Source of the DNA: Phycisphaerae bacterium | Lineage (GTDB): Bacteria > Planctomycetota > Phycisphaerae > UBA1845 > UTPLA1 | Length of the DNA: 64,000 nucleotides | Direction of reading: 5' to 3' | Assembly (NCBI GenBank): GCA_023150615.1 | Contig: JAKLKO010000001.1 | Location: forward strand, 186,001-250,000 | Part shown: positions 17,646 through 25,816 of the stretch, piece after piece | Numbering within the stretch: position 1 is the first letter of the stretch | Layout of the letters: each line of letters begins with the position of its first letter | Made by a program: the position numbers and the translations under genes | The notes under the pieces: generated by a model | What the model saw: only the letters and a program-made list of their open reading frames with translations | Database searches by the model: none | What the model was told of the DNA's origin: nothing

Positions 17646-18398
17646 TCAGCGCTGGGAGGCGATGGCCTGCGCGAGTGGGTTGACGATCAGCGGCACGACC
17701 TTCTCCGCCGCAAGCTCGTCCGCCCGTTCCAGTAGGTTCCGATGCGCTGCCAGCAGCGACTCGGCCTCGCCAAAACCCCAGTACTTGCGGAGCGTCAGAT
17801 AGACCGTCAGGTACTGCGTTTCGTACTGGCAGGTCCGCACCTCATACGTCGTCGTGCGGCTCTTGATATCGATGTAGGCCTGGACGTCACAGTCGTCCGT
17901 CAGCGCGACGCCGATGAACGGCTGGCAATCGATGATTGGATGCCGGCGTTCGTCCGTCAGCAGATTGACGATGGGGTGGTCGCCGAGCAGCGTCTCGGCG
18001 ACGAGCTGATCGTGGTTGCCGCGATACTCGAGATCGAAGCCGTACAGCACCTCGAGATGGTCATAGTCGAGATCGCCGAGCGTCAGGTGGAACGGCGCCA
18101 TCTCGAGCACCACGTTCGAGAGCCGCGCGACGTCCTCCGGCCGCTCCGGGTTCGCGAAACCGAAGCGAATGGCGCTGCTCTCCAGCCGCAGCCAGCGCCG
18201 CGCCCCTTCTTCCGACGCGTCCTCCTCGAGAATCAGCGCGTCCTCGCGCCGCCGCAGCTTCCGCATCCCCGGAAACTCGCGCCGGACGCTGTCGAAGAAG
18301 TGCAGCACCGTCTCGCGCTCCATCGCCAGATCGAGCTTCAGGTACAACCGCGTCGAGACGTTCAGCTCGTCGTACATTCCACCGAACGGATAGCTCAT
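17646..18398 (-). CDS. Conserved hypothetical protein, soluble
   Basis: 250 residues beginning at the ATG at 18398; the open frame continues to 19169, but the upstream part is Arg/Gly-rich shadow sequence. GGAGG lies about 9 bases before the ATG. The protein has no membrane segment and is rich in acidic residues and Tyr (for example TYEVRTCQYETQYLTVYLTL). It seems to have two similar alpha/beta halves. I recognise no family. It is followed one base later by the ArnT-like glycosyltransferase, which suggests a linked role in envelope glycan work. Nothing in the sequence points to an enzyme. Confidence 0.65.
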   Translation of the reverse strand: MSYPFGGMYDELNVSTRLYLKLDLAMERETVLHFFDSVRREFPGMRKLRRREDALILEEDASEEGARRWLRLESSAIRFGFANPERPEDVARLSNVVLEMAPFHLTLGDLDYDHLEVLYGFDLEYRGNHDQLVAETLLGDHPIVNLLTDERRHPIIDCQPFIGVALTDDCDVQAYIDIKSRTTTYEVRTCQYETQYLTVYLTLRKYWGFGEAESLLAAHRNLLERADELAAEKVVPLIVNPLAQAIASQR

Positions 18399-18643
18399 GG
18401 ATGGTTGCCTCCGGGATGGGATCGCCGGTCCGTGGCTTCGGACATGATGGGACATTATGACCGAAGCCGCCCTTGCGAACAACCTCGCGCGGGTCCGACG
18501 GTGCCCGCTGGCCCCCGATGCCGCGGAGAACACCCCCGACGCGTGCGTCCCGCCAGGATCATAGCCGCCCGCGACGGACGCGAGCGTTCGGACGCCGGCT
18601 CCAACGGATCGCCGGTCCGCTCCGCCTGCCGGTTTCCACGCCG
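18399..18643. other. Intergenic region upstream of the unknown 250-residue protein
   Basis: No gene is seen. It lies between the terminator of the Cys-rich lipoprotein gene and the start of the minus-strand gene at 18398, so it should hold that gene's promoter. CATGATGGGACATTATGACC (18443-18462) is the most AT-rich stretch, but no convincing -35/-10 pair was found. Confidence 0.35.
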
Positions 18644-18683
18644 AAACAAAGAGGTGCCGGCCGCGCGTGCGGAACGGCACCTC
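18644..18683 (-). terminator. Rho-independent terminator of the Cys-rich lipoprotein gene
   Basis: GAGGTGCCG (18651-18659) pairs perfectly with CGGCACCTC (18675-18683), with an inner CCGC/GCGG pairing. On the minus strand the hairpin is followed directly by TTTGTTT. It begins 54 bases beyond the lipoprotein stop at 18737. Confidence 0.65.
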
Positions 18684-18736
18684 GAAACGCAGACTGCTCC
18701 TTTGGGCGTAGGCCGCGCGGGCCCAACGGCCGATGG

Positions 18737-19318
18737 CTAACGCACGTCCACCGTGATCGGTGTGACGCTGATCGTCTTGCCCGAGACGTCGCCCGGCAGC
18801 AGGCGTGCGCGAAGCGAAACCTGATGCGTACCCGGCGAGAGCGTCGTCCAGAACACGTTGCCATCGCCGTTCGACACCAGCTCGCCGTCGCGGTCCGAGT
18901 GCCACGTCACGTCGGCCGGGACATTGAGGCCCGAGCGCAGCTCCACCCAGGCGGTGCCGCGGGCGTCCTTCCATTGGGCCGCCGCAACCGGGGCAGCGGC
19001 GTACTCGTTCGCAGGGTTGTCGGCAACCACATCGCGTCCCGACGAGCTCGGGCAGCAGTTCGGGTTTCCGCACGGCGTGCAACGTCCGGCGGGGCAGTAT
19101 TCGCAGGTATCCACGCAGACCTGGCAGCAGACGTCGCCTGCGTCCGGCGCCGGACATCCGCCCCCACAACCCGGACCGTTCCCAGTACAGCCGTTGCCGC
19201 CGCCGCCGCCGAGGAGCGCAGCGAGCAACACGTCACACCCGCTGATTCCGGCGGCGACTCCCAGTCCGACTCCCACGATCAAAACGAATCGAAACGAACG
19301 GGTGTTGGGATTCTGCAT
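18737..19318 (-). CDS. Cysteine-rich lipoprotein
   Basis: 193 residues from the ATG at 19318, which follows AAGGTGGAG. The N-terminus is basic, then hydrophobic (FVLIVGVGLGVAAG), and ends in ISGC, a usable lipobox with lipid-bearing Cys28. Twelve further cysteines lie between residues 44 and 89, some in CC and CxxC pairs, in a Gly/Pro-rich segment that could form a disulfide-knotted linker or bind metal. Residues 110-193 look like one Ig-like/beta-sandwich domain (AWVELRSGLNVPADVTW, SPGTHQVSLRARLL). Surface display is likely, but the function is unknown. Confidence 0.72.
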   Translation of the reverse strand: MQNPNTRSFRFVLIVGVGLGVAAGISGCDVLLAALLGGGGGNGCTGNGPGCGGGCPAPDAGDVCCQVCVDTCEYCPAGRCTPCGNPNCCPSSSGRDVVADNPANEYAAAPVAAAQWKDARGTAWVELRSGLNVPADVTWHSDRDGELVSNGDGNVFWTTLSPGTHQVSLRARLLPGDVSGKTISVTPITVDVR

Positions 19319-19392
19319 GACTCCACCTTTCTCGCACTTGCCGGACGGGCGCGCAATCACCGCGAGGCCCGACCGTGAGCCTGAGGAATCTC

Positions 19393-19448
19393 CTAGTTAC
19401 AAACTCGTGACCCTAGTGACAGCTCGCCATCTAGATTGGCGATGTCAA
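19393..19448 (-). promoter_or_regulatory. Repeats and palindrome upstream of the Cys-rich lipoprotein gene
   Basis: Two direct repeats, CTAGTTAC (19393-19400) and CTAGTGAC (19413-19420), are offset by exactly 20 bases, two helical turns. A near-palindrome CGCCA-TCTAGA-TTGGCG (19425-19441) sits next to TTGACA on the minus strand (19448-19443), which could be a -35. No good -10 lies 17 bases from it. The cluster is about 75-130 bases before the ATG at 19318. A regulator-binding region is plausible but unproven. Confidence 0.35.
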
Positions 19449-19607
19449 CATACCGACCGCACCGGCACCGGTCAAGGAAAAACTCCGATGTACCGGATCG
19501 TCATTTACCCGTAGTCGCGCCGATCACGGCTTCTGCCGCGAAATCCGTCTGCGGGTTTTCACCCCCGAGCCGCGCGCCGCGACGCGGCGTACCACACTCA
19601 TCCACCG

Positions 19608-20354
19608 CTACGACAATTCGGAATGTGCCAGCAGTTCCCTCGTACCGGGATGCCGCGCCGCCTCGAAGACCTGCTCTGGCGGACCCGACTCGACCACCTG
19701 CCCTTCGATCAGCACGTGCACCGTCCGCGCCGAGCGGCGAACAAAACCCATCGCGTGACTGACGACGAGCATCGTCTGGCCGCTCGCGGCCAAATCCGAC
19801 ATCACCGACAGAACCTCGGCAGTCATCCTCGGATCGAGCGCGCTGGTCGGTTCATCGAACAGCATCACGACCGGCTCCATCGCCAGCGCCCGTGCAATCG
19901 CCACGCGCTGCTGCTGACCACCCGAGAGCGTCCCCGGCCGGCGATCCACCGCCGCCGACATGCCCACACGGTCCAGCAGCTCTCGCGCCTTGGGCTCAGC
20001 GACATCCCGCGGAACGCCGAGTACATGCCGCGGCCCGGCCAGGACGTTCTCGAGCACGGACATATGCGGAAACAGATTGAACTGCTGAAAGACCATGCCC
20101 ACCCGTCGCCGCAGCCGCCGCAGCGCCTCGGCACGTTCGGACGGCGTCATGCCCGCTGACAGGGACAGTCCATCGACGTCGATCCGCCCGTCGTCGAACG
20201 TCTCCAGCCCGTTGACGCAGCGTAGCAACGTGCTCTTGCCGCTGCCCGACGCCCCGATGAGGACGGCCACGTCGCCACGCGAGATCGAGAGCGTCGCCCC
20301 GCGCAGGATCGGCTGCGACCCGAATCGCTTGACCAACTTGTCGATGCGGATCAT
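19608..20354 (-). CDS. glnQ: Amino-acid ABC transporter ATPase
   Basis: The cytoplasmic ATP-hydrolysing subunit of a polar amino-acid importer. The 248-residue protein has Walker A GASGSGKST (32-40), the Q-loop VFQQFNLFPHMSVLEN (which carries the FNLFPHMT-type signature of GlnQ/HisP proteins), the ABC signature LSGGQQQR, Walker B VMLFDEPTSALD and the switch His in VVSHAMGF. It follows the binding-protein/permease gene by 15 bases, so together they form a complete importer. The amino-acid specificity cannot be read from the sequence; the symbol denotes the family. Confidence 0.9.
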   Translation of the reverse strand: MIRIDKLVKRFGSQPILRGATLSISRGDVAVLIGASGSGKSTLLRCVNGLETFDDGRIDVDGLSLSAGMTPSERAEALRRLRRRVGMVFQQFNLFPHMSVLENVLAGPRHVLGVPRDVAEPKARELLDRVGMSAAVDRRPGTLSGGQQQRVAIARALAMEPVVMLFDEPTSALDPRMTAEVLSVMSDLAASGQTMLVVSHAMGFVRRSARTVHVLIEGQVVESGPPEQVFEAARHPGTRELLAHSELS

Positions 20355-20369
20355 CGCGGCACCGTCCCG

Positions 20370-21926
20370 TCAGGCCGCCACGCGGAGCCCCTCGCCGGCC
20401 AGGTGCCGCTCCATCCGGCGCGACACCAGCGAAAGCGGGAAGCTCATCAGCAAGTAGAGAAGCGCGGTCATCGCCGCGAGCTCGAGGATCGCCCCCGTGC
20501 TGTTCGCCAGCACGTTGTACTGCTTCGTTAGCTCCGTCACGGCGATCACCGAGCAGATCGACGTGTCCTTGAACAGCGCGATGAAGTCATTCGTCACCGG
20601 CGGCACGACGATCCGCACCGCCTGCGGCACGACGACGTGGCGCAGCGCCTGCCCGCGCGACATGCCCAGCGCGAGGGCCGCCTCCATCTGTCCGCGCGGA
20701 ATCGCCTGAAGCCCCGCGCGGTAGATCTCCGCCTCGTACGCCGAGTAGTTCACGGCCAATCCTATCACCGCCGCCACGACCGGACTGAATGTCACCGGCA
20801 ATACGCTCGGAAGCAGAAAGAAGATCACGTAAAGCTGGAGCATGACGGGCGTGCCTCGCAGGACTTCGACGTACACCGCGAGGACGGCCTGCAACGGCCG
20901 CGGCCCGTAAAGCCGGCCCACCGCGATCAGCAATCCCAGCACGATCGCCAGCGGCATCGAGAGCACCGACAGCACGATGGTCATTCCCGCCGACTTCAGG
21001 AGGATGGGCGCGTATCGCAGAACGACCGTCCATCCGCGCGGAACCGACATCGAAGCCGCCCGCGGCGTCTCGTCGAGCAACCGCTCTTGCGCGCGGTTCC
21101 ACAATCCGTACCGCTCGTAGATCGTTCGCAGCGTCCCGTCTCGAAACGCCGTCTCGATCGCCGCATTGAGCGTGCCGGCCAGACGCTCCTCGCCCGGTCG
21201 AACGAGCGCGACGTAATACCCCCGCCCGCAGGGCTCGCCGAGGAACCGCAGACCGCGTTCCTGTGGGAGATGGCGGTAGAAGACCGCGATCGGCAGGTCC
21301 TGGAGCGTCGCGTCGTGCACGCCGCTGCCCACCTGCATCATCGCGTCGGTGTTACCGTTGTACTCAACGATCTCGACGTCCTCGCCGAACTCCTGCGCGA
21401 GGTACATCGCCGCCGCGGAACCGGCCAGCACGCTGACCTGCCTGCGGCGACTGCCGACGCGCTGCCGCAGCTCGGCCGCGTCGTGCAGCGTCGGATCGTC
21501 GGTGCGCGCGAGGAATTGCAGTTCGTAGATGTAGTACGGCCGGGTCGCAAGCATTTGCGTCGCGCGCTGCGGTGTCCACTCGTAGCCGTTCAGCACGACG
21601 TCGATCGCGCCGCTGCGAAGGAACTCCGGCAGCGTGACCCAGTCCGCCTGGTAGTGCCGCGCGCGTACGCCGATCGACTTCGCCAGTGCGTCGGCCAGGT
21701 CCACCTCGAAGCCAATCAGACGGTTCGGATCGTCCGGATCGGGATAAACGTACGGCCCGCCGCCCTCCTGATCGGCGCCCCAGATCAGCTCGCCGCGGGC
21801 GCGGATGTCGTCGAGCGCATCGGCGAACGCAACCGCCGGGATCAGCAAGCCCACACCCGCCACGGCCGTGATCGTCCGCCGCCGCGCTCCCCTGAACCGT
21901 CCGTCCAACTCAGCACTCCGAACCAC
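20370..21926 (-). CDS. Amino-acid ABC transporter, substrate-binding domain fused to permease
   Basis: A single chain combining the periplasmic solute-binding protein (about residues 35-280: GELIWGADQEGGGPYVYPD, GFEVDLADALAKSIG, DVVLNGYEWTPQR) and a GlnP-type permease (about 300-515) with five or so membrane segments. The permease contains the EAA loop EAALALGMSRGQALRHVVVP that docks on the ATPase. The frame is open to 22010; a GTG at 21926 is preferred because it puts an Arg-rich, hydrophobic signal/anchor first and leaves AT-richer DNA upstream. Such fusions are known among Gram-positive GlnPQ importers. Substrate residues were not assigned. Confidence 0.85.
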   Translation of the reverse strand: MVRSAELDGRFRGARRRTITAVAGVGLLIPAVAFADALDDIRARGELIWGADQEGGGPYVYPDPDDPNRLIGFEVDLADALAKSIGVRARHYQADWVTLPEFLRSGAIDVVLNGYEWTPQRATQMLATRPYYIYELQFLARTDDPTLHDAAELRQRVGSRRRQVSVLAGSAAAMYLAQEFGEDVEIVEYNGNTDAMMQVGSGVHDATLQDLPIAVFYRHLPQERGLRFLGEPCGRGYYVALVRPGEERLAGTLNAAIETAFRDGTLRTIYERYGLWNRAQERLLDETPRAASMSVPRGWTVVLRYAPILLKSAGMTIVLSVLSMPLAIVLGLLIAVGRLYGPRPLQAVLAVYVEVLRGTPVMLQLYVIFFLLPSVLPVTFSPVVAAVIGLAVNYSAYEAEIYRAGLQAIPRGQMEAALALGMSRGQALRHVVVPQAVRIVVPPVTNDFIALFKDTSICSVIAVTELTKQYNVLANSTGAILELAAMTALLYLLMSFPLSLVSRRMERHLAGEGLRVAA

Positions 21927-22014
21927 CAGCCCGAGCCGGCATGATGCGGATGATATCGAAATACGTGGAAATGACGGCTGCGAATTGCGGAAACGTCCGT
22001 GGGGCGACACCCGC

Positions 22015-23244
22015 TCACTCGTAGCGGAGCGCCTCGACCGGATCGAGCTTGGAGGCCTTGTAGGCCGGATAGATGCCGCTGACGAGCCCGGTGATGGTCG
22101 CCATCGACAGCGCCCAACTGATCGCCTGCGTGGTGGTGGACGTGTTGAGGATTCGCGTCGTCTGTTCGAGCATCTGGGCCATGCCCCAGCCGAGCAGAAC
22201 CCCCAGTCCGCCGCCCAGGAACGAGACGATGCCCGCCTCGATGAGGAACTGGCGGAGCACGTCGGCGCGCCGCGCCCCCATCGCCATGCGGACGCCGATC
22301 TCCCGCGTTCGCTCGGTGACCGCCACGAGCATGATGTTCATGATGCCGATGCCGCCGACGACGAGGCTGATTCCGGCGATCGAGTAAAGCACGACCGCGA
22401 AGATGTTCTGCATCTGCGAAAACTGCTTGAGGAACTCCCCCTGCGCCTGGACCTGGAAGTCGTCCTGCTGGCCGGGACGCACGCGGTGCCGCTGACGCAG
22501 GAGCTTTTTGATCTCCGACTTGGCCGCCTCGATGTCCGCGTTCTCGGCGCTCTTGGACTCGCACAGGATCATGCTGACCGCGTCGAGGCCGTAGAGCTTC
22601 TTCATCGCCGTCGTGACCGGGACGACCACCTGCCGATCGACGTCGGTCCAGCCGATGTTGCCCTTTTTCTCCATCACGCCAATGACGCGGAAGCCGCGCG
22701 ATCCGAGCAGGCCGGAGATCTTGATGACCTCGCCCAGCGCCGGCCGCCCGCCGAACAGGTCGCGCTTCACGCGCCAGCCGAGCACGACTACGGAATCCTC
22801 GCCGACGATGTCATCGCGGGTGATGAACCGTCCCTCGGCGACTTGGTAGTGGTTGATATCGGCGTAGGTCTCGCTCGTGCCGAGCACGCTCGCCTGCGTG
22901 TTCTTCGACAGGAACTTCACGAGGCTGGCGCTGGTCACCTGCGGCGATGCGCTCGCGACCGACGGACAGGCCCGCGCGATCTCGTCGGCGTCATCGAGCT
23001 TCAGCGTGTTTACGTTGCCGACGGCCCGCCCTCGGTCACGCTGAATCCCCGGAAACACGAACAGCTTGTTCGACCCGAGCGTCGCGAACCGGCCTTCGAC
23101 CTCCGACCGCGTCCCTTCCAGAATCGACATCGCGGACACCACCGCCGCGACGCCGATGATGACGCCCAGCGTGGCGAGGACCGTGCGCAGCGGGTGAATC
23201 CGCAGGCTCCGCAACGCCATCAGCACGATCCGCAGAAAGAACAT
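22015..23244 (-). CDS. MacB-type ABC exporter permease (FtsX domain)
   Basis: The membrane subunit of a MacB/LolCDE-like mechanotransmission ABC system. The 409-residue protein has one membrane segment at the start (about 16-40), a MacB-PCD periplasmic core (about 45-255) and three C-terminal membrane segments. The FtsX segment includes ISLVVGGIGIMNIMLV and TREIGVRMAMGARR (the conserved cytoplasmic loop). It starts 3 bases after the ATPase stop and is preceded by the MacA-like adaptor. The group would push a substrate (antibiotic, peptide or lipoprotein) through an outer-membrane TolC-like channel, which is not in the window. Confidence 0.88.
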   Translation of the reverse strand: MFFLRIVLMALRSLRIHPLRTVLATLGVIIGVAAVVSAMSILEGTRSEVEGRFATLGSNKLFVFPGIQRDRGRAVGNVNTLKLDDADEIARACPSVASASPQVTSASLVKFLSKNTQASVLGTSETYADINHYQVAEGRFITRDDIVGEDSVVVLGWRVKRDLFGGRPALGEVIKISGLLGSRGFRVIGVMEKKGNIGWTDVDRQVVVPVTTAMKKLYGLDAVSMILCESKSAENADIEAAKSEIKKLLRQRHRVRPGQQDDFQVQAQGEFLKQFSQMQNIFAVVLYSIAGISLVVGGIGIMNIMLVAVTERTREIGVRMAMGARRADVLRQFLIEAGIVSFLGGGLGVLLGWGMAQMLEQTTRILNTSTTTQAISWALSMATITGLVSGIYPAYKASKLDPVEALRYE

Positions 23245-23247
23245 CGT

Positions 23248-24051
23248 CTACACCCGGACCGGCCGCGCGACGGGGATGCGCGCGACCCCTTCCGACGTCG
23301 GACCCGGCGACGGCTCCGGAGGAGAATCCGGCACCAGCGACGTCGTCATCAATTCGTCCCGCAGCGCGTCATCAACCGGTCGGTCATCGAGGATCCGGCC
23401 GTCACGCATTCGCACGATGCGGCGCGCCTGAAGCGCGACCGACATCTCGTGCGTCACGAGGATGATCGTCACACCGGACCGGTGCAGATCGTGGAAGATA
23501 TCCATGATCTGCCGGCCGGTCTTCGAATCGAGGTTGCCCGTCGGCTCGTCGGCCAGGAGGATCCGCGGCTCGTTCACGATCGCCCGCGCGATCGCCACGC
23601 GCTGGCGCTCGCCGCCCGACAGCTCGCTCGGCGTGTGATCGCAGCGCGCCGCCAGCCCGACCCGGGCCAGCGCCTTCATCGCCGGCTCGCGAACACGCGT
23701 CCGCCGCGCGTAGAACAGCGGCACCGCCACGTTGTCGACCGCCGACGTCCGCTGAATCAGATTAAACGTCTGAAAGACGAAGCCGATCTTGCTGTTCCGT
23801 GTCGCGGCAAGCTGCCCGTCGTCCATCCGGCTGACATCGACGCCATCCAGCTCGTACGTCCCGGAGGTGGGGCGATCGAGGCAGCCGATCAGGTGCATCA
23901 TCGTGCTTTTGCCGCTGCCGGACGGGCCGGTGATTGCGAGAAACTCACCCTCCTCGACATCCACGTCGACGCCGTCCAGCGCGCGGACGACCGTGTCGCC
24001 CATGACGTAGTGCTTCGTCAGGCCCCGAATGCGGATGACGAGTCGACGCAT
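23248..24051 (-). CDS. MacB/LolD-type ABC exporter ATPase
   Basis: The ATPase partner of the FtsX-type permease. The 267-residue protein has Walker A GPSGSGKST (42-50), Q-loop GFVFQTFNLI, signature LSGGERQR, Walker B ILLADEPTGNLD and the switch His in LVTHEM. The LADEPTGNLD sequence is typical of LolD/MacB ATPases. A Pro/Ser-rich tail of about 40 residues follows the ATPase domain. In the classic E. coli MacB the ATPase and permease are fused, whereas here they are separate genes 3 bases apart, as in many other bacteria. Confidence 0.9.
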   Translation of the reverse strand: MRRLVIRIRGLTKHYVMGDTVVRALDGVDVDVEEGEFLAITGPSGSGKSTMMHLIGCLDRPTSGTYELDGVDVSRMDDGQLAATRNSKIGFVFQTFNLIQRTSAVDNVAVPLFYARRTRVREPAMKALARVGLAARCDHTPSELSGGERQRVAIARAIVNEPRILLADEPTGNLDSKTGRQIMDIFHDLHRSGVTIILVTHEMSVALQARRIVRMRDGRILDDRPVDDALRDELMTTSLVPDSPPEPSPGPTSEGVARIPVARPVRV

Positions 24052-24079
24052 GCGATCCCTCGACGTGCCGGCGACGCGG

Positions 24080-25513
24080 CTACGCCTGCTCTTCCTCTTC
24101 GCGCTCCCGATCCGTCTTCCGGGGCCGCTTGATCCACACCTTCTTGATGTCCTCGCTCAGGCCCGAACGAATCTCCGTGTACGTTCCGTCCGTCACGCCG
24201 ATCTTGACCGGGACCTTCTTCTCGTCCCACCGATTCGAACTCGGGTTCCTGACCGGGACGTAGACGTACGTCTCCTTGCCCTCGCTGAAGACCGCCTCGT
24301 TCTTGACCCGCAGGACGTTCTCGACCCGGTCCGCCGTGAACTCGACGTCCGCCTGCAACCCGAGCAGCTTCTGCACGTCGCCCCCGAGCAGGACGATTCG
24401 GACGTCGAACGTCAGCACGTTGTTCAGCTTGCGCGGCTCCGGCAGGATCCGCTCGATCACGCCCTCGTACGTCTCCGAACGGTACGCCTCCACGTTGACC
24501 TTCACGCGCTGACCGATGAGCGCCTCGGCCGACGATTGCGTCGTCGCCGCACCGCCCGCGGAAGGAGTGTCCCCCGTCATCTCTTCGAGCGACACGCGGC
24601 GGACCTGGCCCGGCCGGGCGTATTCCGGCGCGACCTTGCGCACCGCCCCGATGTCCGCCTCGTCGACCTGCGCGATGACGACCATCTTGCTCGTGTCGGC
24701 CAGGTACATCAGCGGCGTGCCGCCGGTCAGCGACGTCTTGCCACTCTGAATGACCTCGCCCTCGCGGACGCGAACGCTGTAGACGATGCCCGGCTGTCGC
24801 GCGTAGACCTTTGTCTCCTTCAGGCGCTCCTTGGCATCCTCGTACTGCTTGCGGGCCGACTCGAGCGCCGCCGCGGCCAGGCGAACGTCTTCCTTCGCAC
24901 TCTTCAGAGCGCTGACCTGCGTCACCGTCGCACGCTCGTGCTCGATCTCCGCCTGCTTGAGGTTGGCCTGCAACCGCTCGTACGCCGACTTGCGGAGGAT
25001 CCACTCCTGCTCGCTCGCGACCGGCGGCGTTCGATGGAACAGCCGGTCGGTCTTCTCCCAGTCCACGCGCGCCGCCTGAAGCTGCGCCTTGATCTCCTCC
25101 ACGCGCGCCTCGGCCGCGCGCGTGTTCAACGGGAGCTGCTTCTCCTGGTCCTCGAGGCTGATCCGCGCCTTCTCGAGCGACGCCTCCGCGCGCTCGAGGT
25201 CCGCCTGCGCCCGTTCGAGGTTTCGCTGCTCATCCACCGGGTCGAGCTCCAGCAGAAGGTCGCCCTTGCGGATCAACTGCCCCTCGACGACCGGGATCCG
25301 CGCCACCTCGCCGCTGGCCTTCGACTTGATCTCGATCAGCTTGTTCGGTTCCACAACGCCGCTTGCGGACACCGGGATGACCAGGTCGCCACGCGTGACC
25401 GCATCATCCTCGCCGTCAAGAAACGAGCTGAGGCTCATGGTCCGAAGCTTGACGATTCCGAGGATCGCGACCACGACGATCGACGAGATGATGATGTATT
25501 TTCTCTTTGTCAT
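24080..25513 (-). CDS. MacA/HlyD-type periplasmic adaptor protein
   Basis: 477 residues with an N-terminal signal anchor (KYIIISSIVVVAILGIVKL, 5-23). Then comes a biotinyl-lipoyl-like half (IPVSASGVVEPNKLIEIKSK, split here as IPVSASGVVE and NKLIEIKSK), a long coiled-coil hairpin of about 130 residues (LERAQADLERAEASLEKAR), the second lipoyl half and a beta-barrel. This is the membrane fusion architecture that bridges an inner-membrane ABC exporter to an outer-membrane channel. It is the first gene of the macA-ATPase-permease set. The C-terminus is highly charged (REREEEEQA). Confidence 0.88.
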   Translation of the reverse strand: MTKRKYIIISSIVVVAILGIVKLRTMSLSSFLDGEDDAVTRGDLVIPVSASGVVEPNKLIEIKSKASGEVARIPVVEGQLIRKGDLLLELDPVDEQRNLERAQADLERAEASLEKARISLEDQEKQLPLNTRAAEARVEEIKAQLQAARVDWEKTDRLFHRTPPVASEQEWILRKSAYERLQANLKQAEIEHERATVTQVSALKSAKEDVRLAAAALESARKQYEDAKERLKETKVYARQPGIVYSVRVREGEVIQSGKTSLTGGTPLMYLADTSKMVVIAQVDEADIGAVRKVAPEYARPGQVRRVSLEEMTGDTPSAGGAATTQSSAEALIGQRVKVNVEAYRSETYEGVIERILPEPRKLNNVLTFDVRIVLLGGDVQKLLGLQADVEFTADRVENVLRVKNEAVFSEGKETYVYVPVRNPSSNRWDEKKVPVKIGVTDGTYTEIRSGLSEDIKKVWIKRPRKTDREREEEEQA

Positions 25514-25816
25514 GCCGACCTGCTCCGACCGGCGAACGCGGCCAACTGCTGTTGTCGACCCATTTTACGGCCAGTCAAACTAGCGGATTGCAGTCGCCGC
25601 CCTTTCGCACGCATCCGAAATCTCCGGAGGGAGGACCGAATCGGCCCGGGCTACATCGCGAGGACGCTGGGGCTGGATGCTGGTACCCTCAGGTATTGCG
25701 GTTCGCGATCCGGATATTGCCGTCGGCGAACTCCAATCTCGCAAGCCATGCCACCAGAATAGTTTATAGCGCGCTGCCGGCCGCCGACCACTGCCGGAGT
25801 GCCGCGGCACGCGCGA
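25514..25816. other. Intergenic region alanine dehydrogenase / macA-like gene
   Basis: No gene is seen in these 303 bases. A perfect 12-base palindrome, GTGCCGCGGCAC (25799-25810), lies just after the ald stop but has no T run, so it is at best a weak hairpin terminator. CTATAAACTATTCT on the minus strand (near 25764-25777) is the most promoter-like -10 region for macA, but I found no matching -35. Confidence 0.35.

Noticed and set aside
21805-24132. 775-codon plus-strand frame over the MacB-like genes
   Set aside because: Antisense to two well-supported ABC genes, no motifs, Arg/His/Asp-rich.
24029-25762. 577-codon plus-strand frame across macA-like gene
   Set aside because: Shadow of a MacA-type adaptor; repetitive LRL/DLR translation typical of antisense coiled-coil DNA.
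25799-25810. Perfect palindrome GTGCCGCGGCAC after ald
   Set aside because: A 12-base GC palindrome is expected by chance in GC-rich DNA, and no T run follows, so a terminator is not supported.
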